Shown here: piece after piece, positions 14,560 through 25,990 of the stretch
Layout: the number at the start of each line of letters is the position of its first letter
Numbering within the stretch: position 1 is the stretch's first letter
NCBI GenBank assembly: GCA_013397115.1
Contig: VWZW01000879.1
Span: 124,390 to 188,389, forward strand
Source of the DNA: Edolisoma coerulescens
Taxonomy: Eukaryota > Chordata > Aves > Passeriformes > Campephagidae
DNA: 64,000 nucleotides
Direction of reading: 5' to 3'
The notes under the pieces: model-generated
Databases searched by the model: none
The model's input: only the letters and a program-made list of their open reading frames with translations
What the model was told of the DNA's origin: nothing
Made by a program: the position numbers and the translations under genes

Positions 14560-16100
14560 TGTTGGGCTTTTGGGATAGCGACCGTGGAGACAGAGAAAAT
14601 GAGACAGGTGAATACCTTGCGTGTTCTTTCACAGGACCCTTCTGCTGTGGGACTGCTGAGGGTCAAGGAACAACAGACACCAGTCGCTACCACAGCAGTG
14701 CACTACTGACGGTACTGCACCAACTGGGACTCCATGACCCACATCCATGAGATGATCCATGAAATGGAGAGACAGGGAATGGTCAGCAAGACTCGCTTAC
14801 CCTTCAGTAGTTCCATATGGCCTGCGTGTAAGTCCACTGGAGAGTGGAGACTGACAGCGGACTATTGTGGCCAGAATGAAGTGACACCATCACTGAGTGC
14901 TGCCGTGCTGGACATGCTGGAACTTCAGTATGAACTGGAGCCCAAGGCAGCCAAGTGGTGCCACCATCAACATGGCTAATGCATTTTTCTCCATTCCTCT
15001 GGCAGCAGGCCACAATTTGCCTTCACCTGGAGTGGTGTGCAGCACACCTGGAACCAACTGCCCCAGGGGTGGAAAAACAGCCCCACAATTTGTCATGGAC
15101 TGATCCAGACTGCACTGGAAAAGAGTGAGGCTCCAGAACACTTGCACTACATTGATGACATCATTGTGTGGGACAACAGAGCTAAGGAAGTTTTTGAGAA
15201 AGGGGAGAAGATAATCCAAATCCTTCTGAAGGCTCATTTTGGCATGAAGCAAAATAAGATCAAGGGACCTGCCCAGAAAATTCAGATTTTAGAAGTAAAT
15301 GGGAAGATGGATGTCATCAGATTCCAATGGATGTGGTCAACAAAACAGCAGCTATGTCCCCACCAACCAGTAAAAAGGAAACATAAGCTTTCATAGGTAC
15401 TGTGGGTTTTTGGAGGCAGCGTATTCCAGATTACAGTCAAACTATAAGCCCTCTCTGTCAAGTGACCCAGAAGAAGAGCACTTCAAGTGAGATCCTGAAT
15501 AACAAGAAGCTTTTGAACAAATTAAACAGGAGATTGTTCATGCAGTAGCCCTTGGGCCAGTAAGGACAGGACAATATATGAAAAGTGTGCTCTACACTGC
15601 AGCTGAGGAGAATGGTCCTTCCTGGAGTCTCTGGCAAAAAGTACCTGGAGAGACTCAAGAACAACCTCTGGGGTTCTGGATTCGGGGATACAGGGGATCT
15701 GCAGCAAGCTACACCCCAACTGAGAAAGAGACACTGGCAGCTTATGAAGGGGTCCGAGCTGCCTCAGAAGTAATTGTCACCGAAGTGCAGCTGCTTCTGG
15801 CACCCTGACTACCAGTGCTGGGCTGGAGGTTCAAAGGGAAAATCCCTTCCACACATCATGCCACTGGTGCCACGTGGAGTAAGTGAGTCGTGCTGACCAC
15901 ACAGCAAGCTCAAACAGGAAAACCTAATTGCCCAGGGATCTTGTAATTCATCGTGAAGGCAAAAATTTTGGACTATCATCATCATCAGAGGAGGAAAGGT
16001 GACACATGCTGGGGAGGCTCCACCATATAGTCAGCTACCAGAAAATGAAAAACAATATGCTCTCTTTACTGGTGGTTCCAGTCAGGATAGGATGGCATGG
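14560..16100 (+). pseudogene. Endogenous retrovirus pol remnant (reverse transcriptase to RNase H), ERV-L-like
   Basis: This is a decayed pol region. In a live element it would encode reverse transcriptase and RNase H, which copy viral RNA into DNA. Clear similarity starts near 14,700 in frame 1 (14,734-14,950: the finger-subdomain GEWRL motif). It shifts to frame 2 at about 14,955 (motif A with NAFFSIPLA) and back to frame 1 by about 15,015 (LPQGW, then catalytic YIDD at 15,148-15,159). Similarity then continues in frame 3 (from about 15,396) and frame 2 (about 15,480-15,808), with weaker traces beyond. The RNase H start (YALFT) is at 16,056-16,070 in frame 3. Breaks include in-frame stops at 14,707 and 15,806 and at least four frameshifts. 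The motif A position normally holding Asp is Asn (AAC, 14,969-14,971), and the first RNase H Asp is Gly (GGT, 16,071-16,073), so neither enzyme could work. The class III assignment is an inference from motif style. The limits at 14,560-14,700 and beyond 15,830 are less sure. Confidence 0.9.
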
Positions 16101-16109
16101 TTGGGTATT

Positions 16110-16384
16110 GTTGGGGCTTTTCTGTGTGGTCGGTACTCATGTGGGAATTGTTCACCTTCCTTGTAAACCCTTTTATTAGCTTTGTTGCTGGGACTGTTCG
16201 TTTCTTATTTCATTGCTGTTTCCAGCGAATTGTTCTTATCTCAGCCTGTGATCTTTACCTTTTTTGCCTCGAATTCTCCTCTCCAGCCTGCTGCAGGGGA
16301 AGGAGGGAGTGAGCAAGTGGCACATGGTTTGGGGTGTTTCGGTGGGAACACTAAATTGGGGAACACCATTCCTAAACCATGACA
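16110..16384 (+). mobile_element. Partial LTR (3' portion) of the ERV, forward strand
   Basis: Immediately after the RNase H trace the sequence changes to LTR-like DNA: 'cttatctcagcctgtgatct' at about 16,236, a pyrimidine-rich stretch, a G-rich 'aggggaaggagggagtgagc' segment at about 16,295, and a terminal 'ctaaaccatgaca' ending in CA at 16,384. This wording is typical of the R-U5 end of avian ERV LTRs. The 5' part (U3) is missing or unrecognisable. With pol directly upstream, the integrase and any env have been deleted, and an LTR fragment now closes the element. The start at 16,110 is approximate. Confidence 0.72.
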
Positions 16385-19300
16385 GCAGGTATGGGGAAGT
16401 CTCGCAAGAGCACATGCAAAACTTTTTAATCAGCCCTAAGATGCCTTGATGTTGTCTGACAAGAACACTGTCTTTTGTTTCTTGAAAAATGGGGGGGGAA
16501 AGGCACAAGCAGACCCAAGCTGTTTAACTGGTATTTCCCACTTCCATGGTTCTTTGCCAGATTTTCTTTTGCCATCAAACAATCAAGTCTCAGTGGACAA
16601 CAGAAAGGTTTTTGGTTCTCTACTGATTTTAAGTCTTCTGTGAACTCCAAATAGCTCAGCAAAAGAGTAAGTTTCTACAGGATTATCCACCTTCATAATG
16701 CTGGTGGAAGCTTTCTTTCAAGCTTCAGTACTACCATTGCAATAACTAAGCTGACTGAAGACGTGCATATGCTGTGCTATAAAGAGAGAGCTGGCACCCA
16801 CACTCTGGTTATGTTAAATTGATACTTGATTTACTATTAATAGTCCTTTGAAAAGAAATTAAATTATGAATCTCATATACTGGTCTCAGAGTTGCACGTT
16901 TCTCATACAACACGCTGCAACATTTGTAGAGTGCTCAGAAAAGACAGACACAGGACTATATTTGTATCCCCTTGTCTGCTCCAGCCAGCACAGTATGAGA
17001 GTTCATTAACTTGATCGAAAGCAGAAGTGCCTTCTCTCCCCCCCACCCGTTAAAGAGATACAGATTTGAACTGGCAGAGCACCTACTCTGTACCTGCTCA
17101 AACAGCCCTCTAAATCACATCCTTAGCGGCTCAAAGCAGTGGAGTTAGACTGCAGCTTCTATAAAAGCAGTTTGTTTTTCAGAAGTTGCTAAACTCATCC
17201 TTCAGCCTCTCAAATTCCTTTTGCAACAGGAGGTACTCGGACAGCTTGTGCTGCAATGCTATCCAGAGGCACCTGCCAAGGGGTCTCGCCCCCTGCAATG
17301 GGAACGATTGGAGTGAACAGCTAAGCCTGCTGAAGCCTGATGTGAATTGTGCTTAATCAATCCCTCAGAAAATCCCTGAGCTGCTCCTTGGGCCTTACTA
17401 GGCAGTTTCTATAAAACATGAAAAAAGTAACTTGAATGGAAGCAATGGTCGGCTTAGATAAGCACAGCAAGATCTTGCTGCTTTTTGGCTTTCTAGGCCC
17501 CACTTCACATGATATGGCATGTAGTAGGGAATAGATGGGAATCAGGCTAAAACAGGGCTTTGCTAAAATGTATTTCCCAAGCTTCCTGCAGTTCTTTGGT
17601 ATATCAGGCATCCTTTTCTGTGTCCGTGCTGGACCAGCTGGTGGGGTGACTGGGCTTTGCAGGGCAGCAGCCCCCCATCCCTCTGTGAGCTGCTGGAACA
17701 TAGCACCCACTGCCTGGCATTGGGGAAGCCTGGCCAGGGGAAAGGAGCAACTGAAGCACCAGGGAGCTGCTGTGTCTCTCAAAAGGCGCAAATGGCCTCC
17801 ATGAGGCAGAGAAGGGAAGGCAGGGACTTCCAGTTACCATGCTGTGCAGGGACTTGCCAGCCAACTGAGCAGGGAATGGATGGTGCCTGGCTCTCCACAG
17901 GAACTTGGGACCATCTGGCAAAGGCAAGAGAAGAGACAGCTCTATTTTTCCATGGCTAGCCAAGGGAGTACAACTTTACTGTGACTCTTTAATTTGTCAT
18001 AGGCCACCTACAAAAAGGTGCTTCACTTTGCATATCTTTATGTGTGCACAGCAGAACATGAGCCACCTCTTGAGAAAATCACCACAAGACATACACAGCC
18101 CTCTACGTCACAGTGGCTACAACTGCAGCAGCAAGCTGAAATGGTCCAGGGCATGGATCCCACCACTGGCACCAGAGCATCTGCACTGTTTAACTGCTGA
18201 TGTGTTTACTGACACAGGTTTGACCTTTGCCAACAGTTCCAGGCAATGCCAGGGCGTGTTTTGATGCTGAGGATTTTTCGCAAAAGGCAGTATTGATGAG
18301 GTCCCTTCCTTTTTGGGGAAACACAGCTTACCTATATGAATGCACGCTGTGCCACTTACTGTCAGGACTGCAGAAGGAGCCCTGGCCTGGTTTATTTGCT
18401 GGTAGAGATACAACCATTGAGGCCAGAACTGGTTTGTTTCTGGGTAAAATTTTAGAATTATTATTGTAACAATTTTTAATAATAAGCCATAGCCATGCTA
18501 CTAAGATTAGCGAGTTTGCATGTTTGGACACTTATTAAAATTGTGAAAGAGTAAGTCAGATATACTGGGTGCTGCATAGTAGGTCTGTATTAGTTTTTAT
18601 GTAAAAATACCTGCCAAATGCTAAATTGAGTAGCTTATAAAACCCATGGTTCTCTGACTTTACACATTTTATTTTCTTGCCTGTCAGGCTCTGGAAGGTT
18701 GGCTGCTTCTGATCTGGAGCAAGCACATTTAAGAGCACAGCAGCAATCAGCAGTGATCAAAGCTACTTCAGCTGAAAGTTCATTTTTTGCCCATGATACC
18801 AAATATTTGCTGCGATGCACACTGGCTGTGTAGGATCATTTGCTCCAAAGGGATAAGTTCTCAGTGAGACACATGGCACTGAGCAAGCTAACTGTGCTTG
18901 TTGTTTACAATATCTGCTCTGAGAAGTGGCTCCATCATCAGTGGAAATGCTGCCAGGGGCAGGCAGATTTCCTTAAATTGTCAAAGTTATCATTACTCTC
19001 ACTTCAACAAAGATCTCATTGAGACAAGCTGTGGTGACATTCACCCCTTACTGGTAATTCTGCTTGTCAGGAGGTCTAATTCTTCTGTCTCCCAAACCGC
19101 AGGCCCCTTTTGCACAGCAGGACATGAGTCTGCCTCAGCTTCACATGACACATGTGATGTGCCTCTGTTCTGAAAGCCACAGGGACACGATGAGAGGAAG
19201 GCAGTATCCTGAGAATGCATTTTTCTTTCCACTTCAGACTGTGAGGATTTCCCTGTGAACTTCTACAGAGTTCTAATCCCTCTATAAAACCCTGTCTTGT

Positions 19301-19990
19301 GGTGATGCTTATGGAGCTCAACTCACAGCACAGTCAAGGAGAAGGTTCAGCAAGTTGAGATAAGTGCTCGTCAAATCACTGACTCCATCAGGCACCCTGT
19401 CCTCCCAACAGCCTCCTTCAGGGCGTGCTCCCCAGTGCCTGAAGCTTTCAGAGGAGTTTTCAGAAAAAAAGACCCCCTTCCCTTCATCTGTGAAGAGAGT
19501 CTAGTGAGAGAGGTCTCCTGGGGGTCACTCTTAGGGAGTTTTTCCTTCCTTCCCTTCCCTCCACCCCATTTCCACAGTAAGTGTCTGAGTTCCTCAGCAG
19601 GCTTCAAATAGAAATCAGCAGGAAGGGCAGGCAAGGTTGATCAGCTTTGCACACAGCAGGAGGTGCTAGTGCAGTCATCAAGAATTAACACATCAGTTTC
19701 AAACCAGGGACAGAGAGGCAGCAAAGATGATACACCACACACATAAATTGCAATTCAGCATCACTGAAAAGACTCCAAGAAGCAGGGCTCCATTGCAGGT
19801 GGCACAATGATGCTGCCTTCAAATCAACCACTCTATATTTATACCCACGCTGCTCTTTGCATCCCTTCTTCCAAAGGAAGAATTGCAACCAGGGATTAAC
19901 AATTCCCATAAAAAAAAAAAAATATATATTAACAGATCACAATCACCTGCAAATCATTTGGAAAAGGTCTCATCAACTTGAATAAAATCA
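16385..19990. other. Non-coding DNA, no gene recognised
   Basis: No gene is recognised. A TATAAAA sequence at 17,160-17,166 lies in a mixed-composition stretch (about 16,970-17,345), but nothing else supports a promoter there. The open frames of up to 144 codons at 17,357-17,963 lie on both strands over the same bases and match no family that I know. An A13 run sits at 19,910-19,922, followed by (TA)n. Confidence 0.55.
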
Positions 19991-20044
19991 TGAAATAAAT
20001 GTTATTGAAATAAATTGAAATAAATGTTATGAAATATATGTTAT
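19991..20044. repeat. Short AT-rich tandem repeat, about 15-base unit
   Basis: Units of tgaaataaatgttat occur at 19,991-20,005 and 20,016-20,030, with a shortened copy (20,006-20,015) between them and a diverged copy (20,031-20,044) after. It is a small minisatellite-like array of about 3.5 units. Confidence 0.85.
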
Positions 20045-23000
20045 TTATTCTCTATGAATAAGCAACTGCAGTACTGGCTGGGGGTATTCTATGGTAACAG
20101 AAGATAATTATCTCATTTTACTGACACCATTAAAACCCAGGGAGCCTTTTCATTGACTAGCTCATTTTCCTTTGTTCCAAACAGCCAAATGGCAACAGAA
20201 AACCATGCAGCACAGCAGTGACACAACAGAGTAATTCTGAAGGCAGGTTTTACAGAAGTAAAAGCCAATAAAGCTTCTTTATTCTTATTTTCCTCCAACC
20301 AGTGTACAAATTTGCCTCCATCAGCCATCTCCAAAGCAAAGGCAAGCTCTTGGGGCTGGTGGTGGAAGTCATAATCGTAAGTTTAACAAACCTCTGTGTG
20401 TAAATCTGATGTGTTATTTATAAAGGTCTCCCATGTAAATATTGATGAGCCAACTGTTCAGCTAGGTTACTCAGCATACATGTAGTGTATTTGTGAACCA
20501 GAAACCTAAAAACCTTAGCCAACAATGAAACCAGCTGGATAAGAAAAGACACCCTTTGTGGCCTGCAGGCCTGTAGCTGCAATTCCCCAATAGAAGCAGT
20601 ATCAGTGTCAAGACTGATCTCAATGATCAATTCTTTGTTTCCTACAATTCTATGTCAGACCTTTACCAGGATCATTTGCATTTGAAAAATATAAACATAT
20701 GTGAGTGTTCAATTTGGTTACTTTCTCCTAAAAATCTTGATTTCTCCCTACTGTAATTTCAGTTTTTGAGTCTGAAAGCCATCAGTCCTTATGTTCTTCT
20801 CTAAGGTCCAACTGCAAGTGGACTACAGTCCACTGGTTTGTACCTTTGTATGCCATCCACAAAAATCATAGAGAAGCAAGTCAGGGCAAAAAGATCAAAA
20901 GAACTGAGGAAAAAAAATGTGGTTTGTGGCCTAAGGAAGAGCTACAATTTTCTTCCCATACTGTAAAACTGCAACAGAACCTTAGGAAAACTAATTCACA
21001 ACCTGTCAGTGTTACATCTCCTCCATGTGAGTCTGAGAGACCATTATGATTTGCATTTATATCACTGTGAAAGAGAAACTCAAAGTAGTAAGAAGTTGAA
21101 ACTCTGCATCAGGTCATTGGTAATTTTCTTTGACCATATGTATGTGAACAGTCCAAAAGGACCAGAAAATCTTAACTTAAATGCAGACCATATCTGGAGC
21201 TCCAATCTTGGGGTGACTGAAGACTCTTCAAGCTGTGCTTCACCATGGCTGGTGGCATGATACTATTTGCAATCCTATCAGCTTTAAAGTGGAGGTGATG
21301 GAGTTGTATTACCAGCTCCAGCTGAGTAGAGGAAAAGTTGAGATGTAGTATCAGATAATTCACATTCTGGTTTAAAACTGAACTACAGCCATGGGAGTGT
21401 GGAGATGAGGAAAACGGAGCAGTTAAAATTTGCCAATTCTCCAAAACCATTACATTCTGCAGAAATAGCTTCCTGTTTCATGAAGTTTTGGCAACATTCA
21501 ACTTAAGGTTCAATTGAAATGTTCCTTTTGTTCGAAGTGTCTTACCTGGCTCATAGCCAGACATCTTTTCAATTGTCTGGAAGTCAGACAGCCCAGCACC
21601 TGGTGTAACCTCCAACCCACTCTTCTTTGCTTTCTGAAGCAGAATCATTTCCCTTTCCTTCTTTTGCCCTTTTTCCTTAATTTTTTCCCCCAGCAGAAAT
21701 AGTACACTAGAACTAATACCAGATATGCTGCTAATGATATGTCTCCTGCCTTCTTTTGTATGAAAATGCAGAAACAAGACAGTTCCTCATCTCTCTGGCA
21801 GTGCCACTAACTTTACATAGTTTTCTCACCAGTGTGGAGCAGCAAGGGGAAGTGCTTTGATGAATAAATGGGCATCTCGCCCTAGTTTTATAGTGGTTTG
21901 ATGTTAGGACCTAACAAGAACTGCTTGAACGCTTCAGAGACTTTTCCTTTCTCTCTTCCTTCCATCACCAGCTAGCCTATGCCTTGTGATCACAGTAATA
22001 AAGTTACACCTCTCTTGCACTCCTTCTACTACCCTGTTTCTTCCACTCTGGAGGGCTTTTCTGCAAATTACCATGTTTTGTGATAGTTATTTTGTTAACC
22101 ATATATCAGAGTTAATATTAACTGTATATACACACTATTTTACTTGTATCTGGTGCATCACTGTTTACCATTCAGTGACCCTCTGTATGACACAGGCTGT
22201 TAAATGCAGATGTGGCATTTACCTTGCCTTTTTCTAAACAATTTTTGTCCTTCCACTAAACTGTTTCGAGGATTTCAGCTGTCATGCATCAGCTTGTTGT
22301 CTTCATTCCTTTCATAGGCACATAAGAGAACACTTTTTTCCTTCTCTATAGCCCTAGTGCTCCGTCCCTGGTCTCCCTTCACACCTGCAGTGCTGTTGCA
22401 ATCTCCCTATGAGGCAGCTGCTTCCCATTAGCTCCACCTGGGATATTGAAGACCCGCTCCACAAGAATGGATATTTAGTAGCATGCAAAGGACTGTTACC
22501 TTGTAGTGGTGCAGCAGTACACTGGACAATTCTCCATTGCCTTTTTTCAATAAGCCTCTTTAACAAAACTGTACTAAAGCTTTTGTGGTAACTTTTGTCC
22601 AGAGATTCAGGAAATTCATTTCATTTCCTTCAGTGGAGATTTTGGCTTATCACAACAAAGTCAGATCCTTTGGGTTTTCATTGTATTAGTCCTGCTAGGG
22701 AAAGCTGAGCATTAAACCCCCAAACAAATAACAGTTTAATACATTACACAACAGGCAAGCAGGCATTGCCAAGGTTTAAAATGCAGAATGTTTGCAACTT
22801 TATTATTGAGACTGTCTTTCTCTTATTTATCACTGAATTCCGAAGACTTCTCTATAAACAAAGGGACCCTCCGCCTTTCCTCTGAAACAGAAGATTAAAT
22901 GTAAATGCTGAATGGCAGATCCTTAAAACATGGAGATGAGATTGTCAAAAGACTTAATAGCTATTGTATTTTTATTTGTTCTAGGCTTAAGAGGAAGAAG

Positions 23001-24289
23001 GTCACTTATCGGGTAAATTAATACAAAATTTCCTACTCATGTTATGTTTAAAATCATTTTAGTCTCCCTAATTTTAAGGATTCAGTTCATTTCTGATTGA
23101 AAATTCATTTCTTCTCTTCTTCCCATTTGCCAGTATTTTCTGCTGAGGAATGTAATACACCTTGGTATATTATGGCAAAGGAAGGGCAACACATATCCTA
23201 CTGAACACAGATTTTATGGGGTGTGAAAACTGGGACTTAACGTGCAACTAAAATAATAAATCCATTGGCTTTCAGCAATTATTATATTCATAGTATATAG
23301 TTGTGTGGTTGAGGCAGTAAAAACCCAAGGATTGTGCCTTCACTAGAAAAAAACAGTAGTGTTAGCAGGAAATAATCAGTAAGCCACATCTACATTACTT
23401 AAAATCTGCATAGGTCCTAGGCACCTTTAGATTTTGTCATTAGATAGGTAAATAAAGTAAGTATTGTGTCCCAAACTAGCGGGGCACACCTGACACCTAA
23501 CTGACCTTGGGAAACTGAATTGAGTTAATCTATGCTAAAATTAACACCGTGCTGGCAGTGAAAATAAAACCCTGAGTAGGACAGAACGGAAATAGGATAT
23601 CAAATTCTCAGCTTTGCATGGGGAGCCCCTCTGAATGCTCCTGGGTGGACACAAGCTGATTTGCCTAGATGGCAAACAAAGATTTTTTTTCCTTTCTCCC
23701 TTGAGCAATTCCAGAGCTGGACTCCCTTCCTGATGTGATCTCTTGCAAAGGTACAGCTCTTGGATGGTTCCCTGCACTCAGAGGAGGAGCATTCCTACCT
23801 TCGTCATCCATGGGCAGGGGCTGTGCTAGAGGAACAACTTCCTCATAGAATCACACAAAGGTCAAAACAAAGCCAAGGTATTTTTTTTTTTATAAAAACA
23901 GTGGATAATGTCTTAGATAGGGTGTTAAATGGTATCGATTTAATTCTTATCATGGCAAACAGCTCCAATTTAGATATGTAAATATCTGTCTTTGATCTGG
24001 AGAAATAAAGCGGGGTGCTGGTTCTCTTGATGGGATGATGTCATGCTTCAGATTACGTCCTCATTTCCTGTTGGTGCTTTCCCAGATCGGGCACACACTG
24101 AGTCTGACTATTGTTAAGCTCCATGTGACTGGTAAGCAACCCAGCCAGAGATCAGGAGAAATTTCTATTTTTGTTTTGCCTTCTTAAATCGAGACTGACA
24201 CACTAACATAAATAAGCACAAATATTTCCAGAAAGCTGCATTTTCAGGACTTTTCCCCCCTTAATACAAAGAGCAGCAAGTTATTATTC
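20045..24289. other. Non-coding DNA, no gene recognised
   Basis: AT-rich sequence with no open frame above about 100 codons and no recognised repeat. A T run occurs at about 23,881-23,891. I saw no element boundary or RNA gene. Confidence 0.55.
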
Positions 24290-24610
24290 TGTCAATGAGC
24301 AAACAAGAACACCCACAGCCATTTGTTCAGAGCAGCTTCCTGCCACAGCCGTGCAGCACACGCTCAAAACGACAGCCGAGCTTGAGGATGTGCGCACAGA
24401 GCCCGGAGCACCAGCTCCTGCTTCCAGGTGGCTCTGGCAGCCCAGCCGCTGCCCAGCAGGACACCATGGCCACACTCCCCCACTGCCCCCTCTCCTCGAC
24501 CCCTCCTTATCCCTCCTCTCCCTGCAGGCACACGCAGCGGGCACACAGCCAGCTCCGAACCCGGCGTCAGGAAACAATTCCTTTGTTTACACCCGCAGAA
24601 CCAGGCTAAT
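24290..24610. promoter_or_regulatory. CpG-denser block, possible regulatory or exonic sequence
   Basis: This stretch is visibly richer in G+C and CpG (for example gccgagc, gtgcgcac, ccgaacccggcg) than the DNA on either side. It contains a long pyrimidine tract ending in ctccctgcag at about 24,525, which resembles a splice acceptor. Overlapping open frames on both strands (about 87-104 codons) have no family signature, so I do not call a coding exon. It may belong with the promoter candidate 1.1 kb downstream. Confidence is low because composition is the only evidence. Confidence 0.3.
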
Positions 24611-24735
24611 CTGAAGCAATGCTCACCTTTGAAACTATCAGGGAGCACAAAGCAGAGCCGTACGGGTTATAGAAGAAAGACCCCCAAACCCAGGGATGAA
24701 AATAATTTTTTCTTCAAATCCACAGCATAGAGATT

Positions 24736-24752
24736 AAAAAAAAAAAAAAAAA
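24736..24752. repeat. A17 homopolymer
   Basis: Seventeen A, then G and five more A. The upstream sequence is not a recognisable retroelement, so this is annotated only as a homopolymer. Confidence 0.95.
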
Positions 24753-25419
24753 GAAAAACACTTGGAAAAAAACCTGTGTCAGTGTTCAGCCTCCCCTCCT
24801 AAAAATAAATCAGAAGGACAGTGTGCATCTCCCTCCTGAAGCTTTGCTAACTTGTGCAGTTTTGCTAGCTGGAAGATTTGGAGGGAGAGAGAGTTAGCAA
24901 ATTGTGCATCTCCACTGTGCCAGAAATTTCCCTGGAAGCAGAAGACTTTGTACCACATCCTCAGCTTGATAACATATTTTAAAAAATATTATGTGGCAAA
25001 CACAATCAAAGCCATGCACAGTGACAGTAGATGAAGAGAAACTGTTTTGTAGATGCAAACGTGTTCTTCACCCTCTGCAGTGCCAAAAAGCTTCAAGTTG
25101 TGTGAGAAGGGAGGAAAATCAACTCCAGAAAAACAAAACGGTTACAGATTGTCGTAAGTCAGTGCTAGTTCAGTCTATCCTGATGCAGCTTTCCTTCTTC
25201 TTGAGAGGGCAGGGTAACAGAAAATTCGTATCTGGAAAATAAAGAGTAGAAAGAGAGCGACTGGCTTGTGCCTGACAGGAATTTCTCCAGCAGCACAGAG
25301 AGACTCATTAGAATTTTTCCCATGACACACCACAAAAGATGGCTGGAGAAAACAAAGTGAGGTGCTGGAGCTCAGTATATTTCTTTGTCCTTGAGAAGCC
25401 TGGCCCTGCTGAATCTCAC

Positions 25420-25620
25420 GGGCTAATGCATGCATAATTTGGGGCAGCTGATTAAGTTTATTGTGTTCCTGACTAAGTCGAAAGGAGTGAGGGAGGGAGG
25501 GGGAAAAAGAAACAGAGCTGGCTTTAATTACAGTTCTGCAATTGTCTTTAATATTTACATAATGTGCTATCATAATTGATCCTGATTGGAGACTTAAGAT
25601 GCAGAGATGAAAATGACACG
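25420..25620. promoter_or_regulatory. Cluster of homeodomain/POU-like sites, candidate enhancer
   Basis: Within about 200 bases there are an ATGCATAAT-type site (about 25,430), TAATTA (about 25,526), a TTAATATTTACATAA stretch (about 25,550) and CATAATTGAT (about 25,572), separated by ordinary sequence and a purine-rich run. Such AT cores are typical of homeodomain and POU factor binding. The cluster lies 100-300 bases upstream of the TATA box at 25,730. The sites are short and AT-rich DNA makes them by chance, so this remains a candidate. Confidence 0.3.
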
Positions 25621-25727
25621 CTGGAAGTCCCCAGTTGAGGGAACAAAAAAAGGGGCAGCCCCTTCCCCTTCCCCCTATCACTCCCAGCCAAATCAAAAGC
25701 CACAGAAGAGGAACTGCACTGAGGCAC

Positions 25728-25990
25728 TTTATAAAGCCCAGAGCTCTGCATGGGCTCAGAGCAGCACACCTCCTTCCACGCGCCGGTGAGCTGCAAGCGG
25801 CTGGCTGCGCTTGGCAGGGACCGGAGCATCCTCTGGCTTCACACGCCTGGTCAGACGTGAGCTGCTCCTCTGGTGTGGAGCTGGACACCCAGAAGAGGCT
25901 GGGAGAGCTGCTGCACCTGCTGAGGGTGTCTGGTGCTGTTTCCTAGGTTTAACTGGGAAGTTCCCCATGAGAACACCACAAGCTCCAGAG
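25728..25990 (+). promoter_or_regulatory. Candidate TATA promoter with first-exon-like sequence
   Basis: A canonical TATAAA (25,730-25,735, in ctttataaagc) is followed about 27 bases on by gctcagag, a fair initiator. The downstream 100 bases are CpG-enriched (acgcgccgg, gaccgg, agacgtgag). Two donor-like sites follow, GTGAGC at 25,786 and at 25,857, and an acceptor-like tgctgtttcctag ends at about 25,946. Upstream lie a CCAAT-like gccaaatc (about 25,687) and C/T-rich runs that could bind SP/KLF factors. Together these suggest a transcription start, coding or non-coding. The gene is not identified: no conserved protein is readable downstream, and the 237-codon reverse-strand open frame across this region looks like chance. 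Confidence 0.38.

Noticed and set aside
17160..17166. TATAAAA as a promoter
   Set aside because: No initiator, CpG enrichment or downstream open or spliced structure could be seen.
25175..25888. 237-codon open frame on the reverse strand
   Set aside because: It overlaps the promoter candidate on the other strand, has no recognised domain and uses GC-rich stretches that lower stop frequency. Treated as chance.
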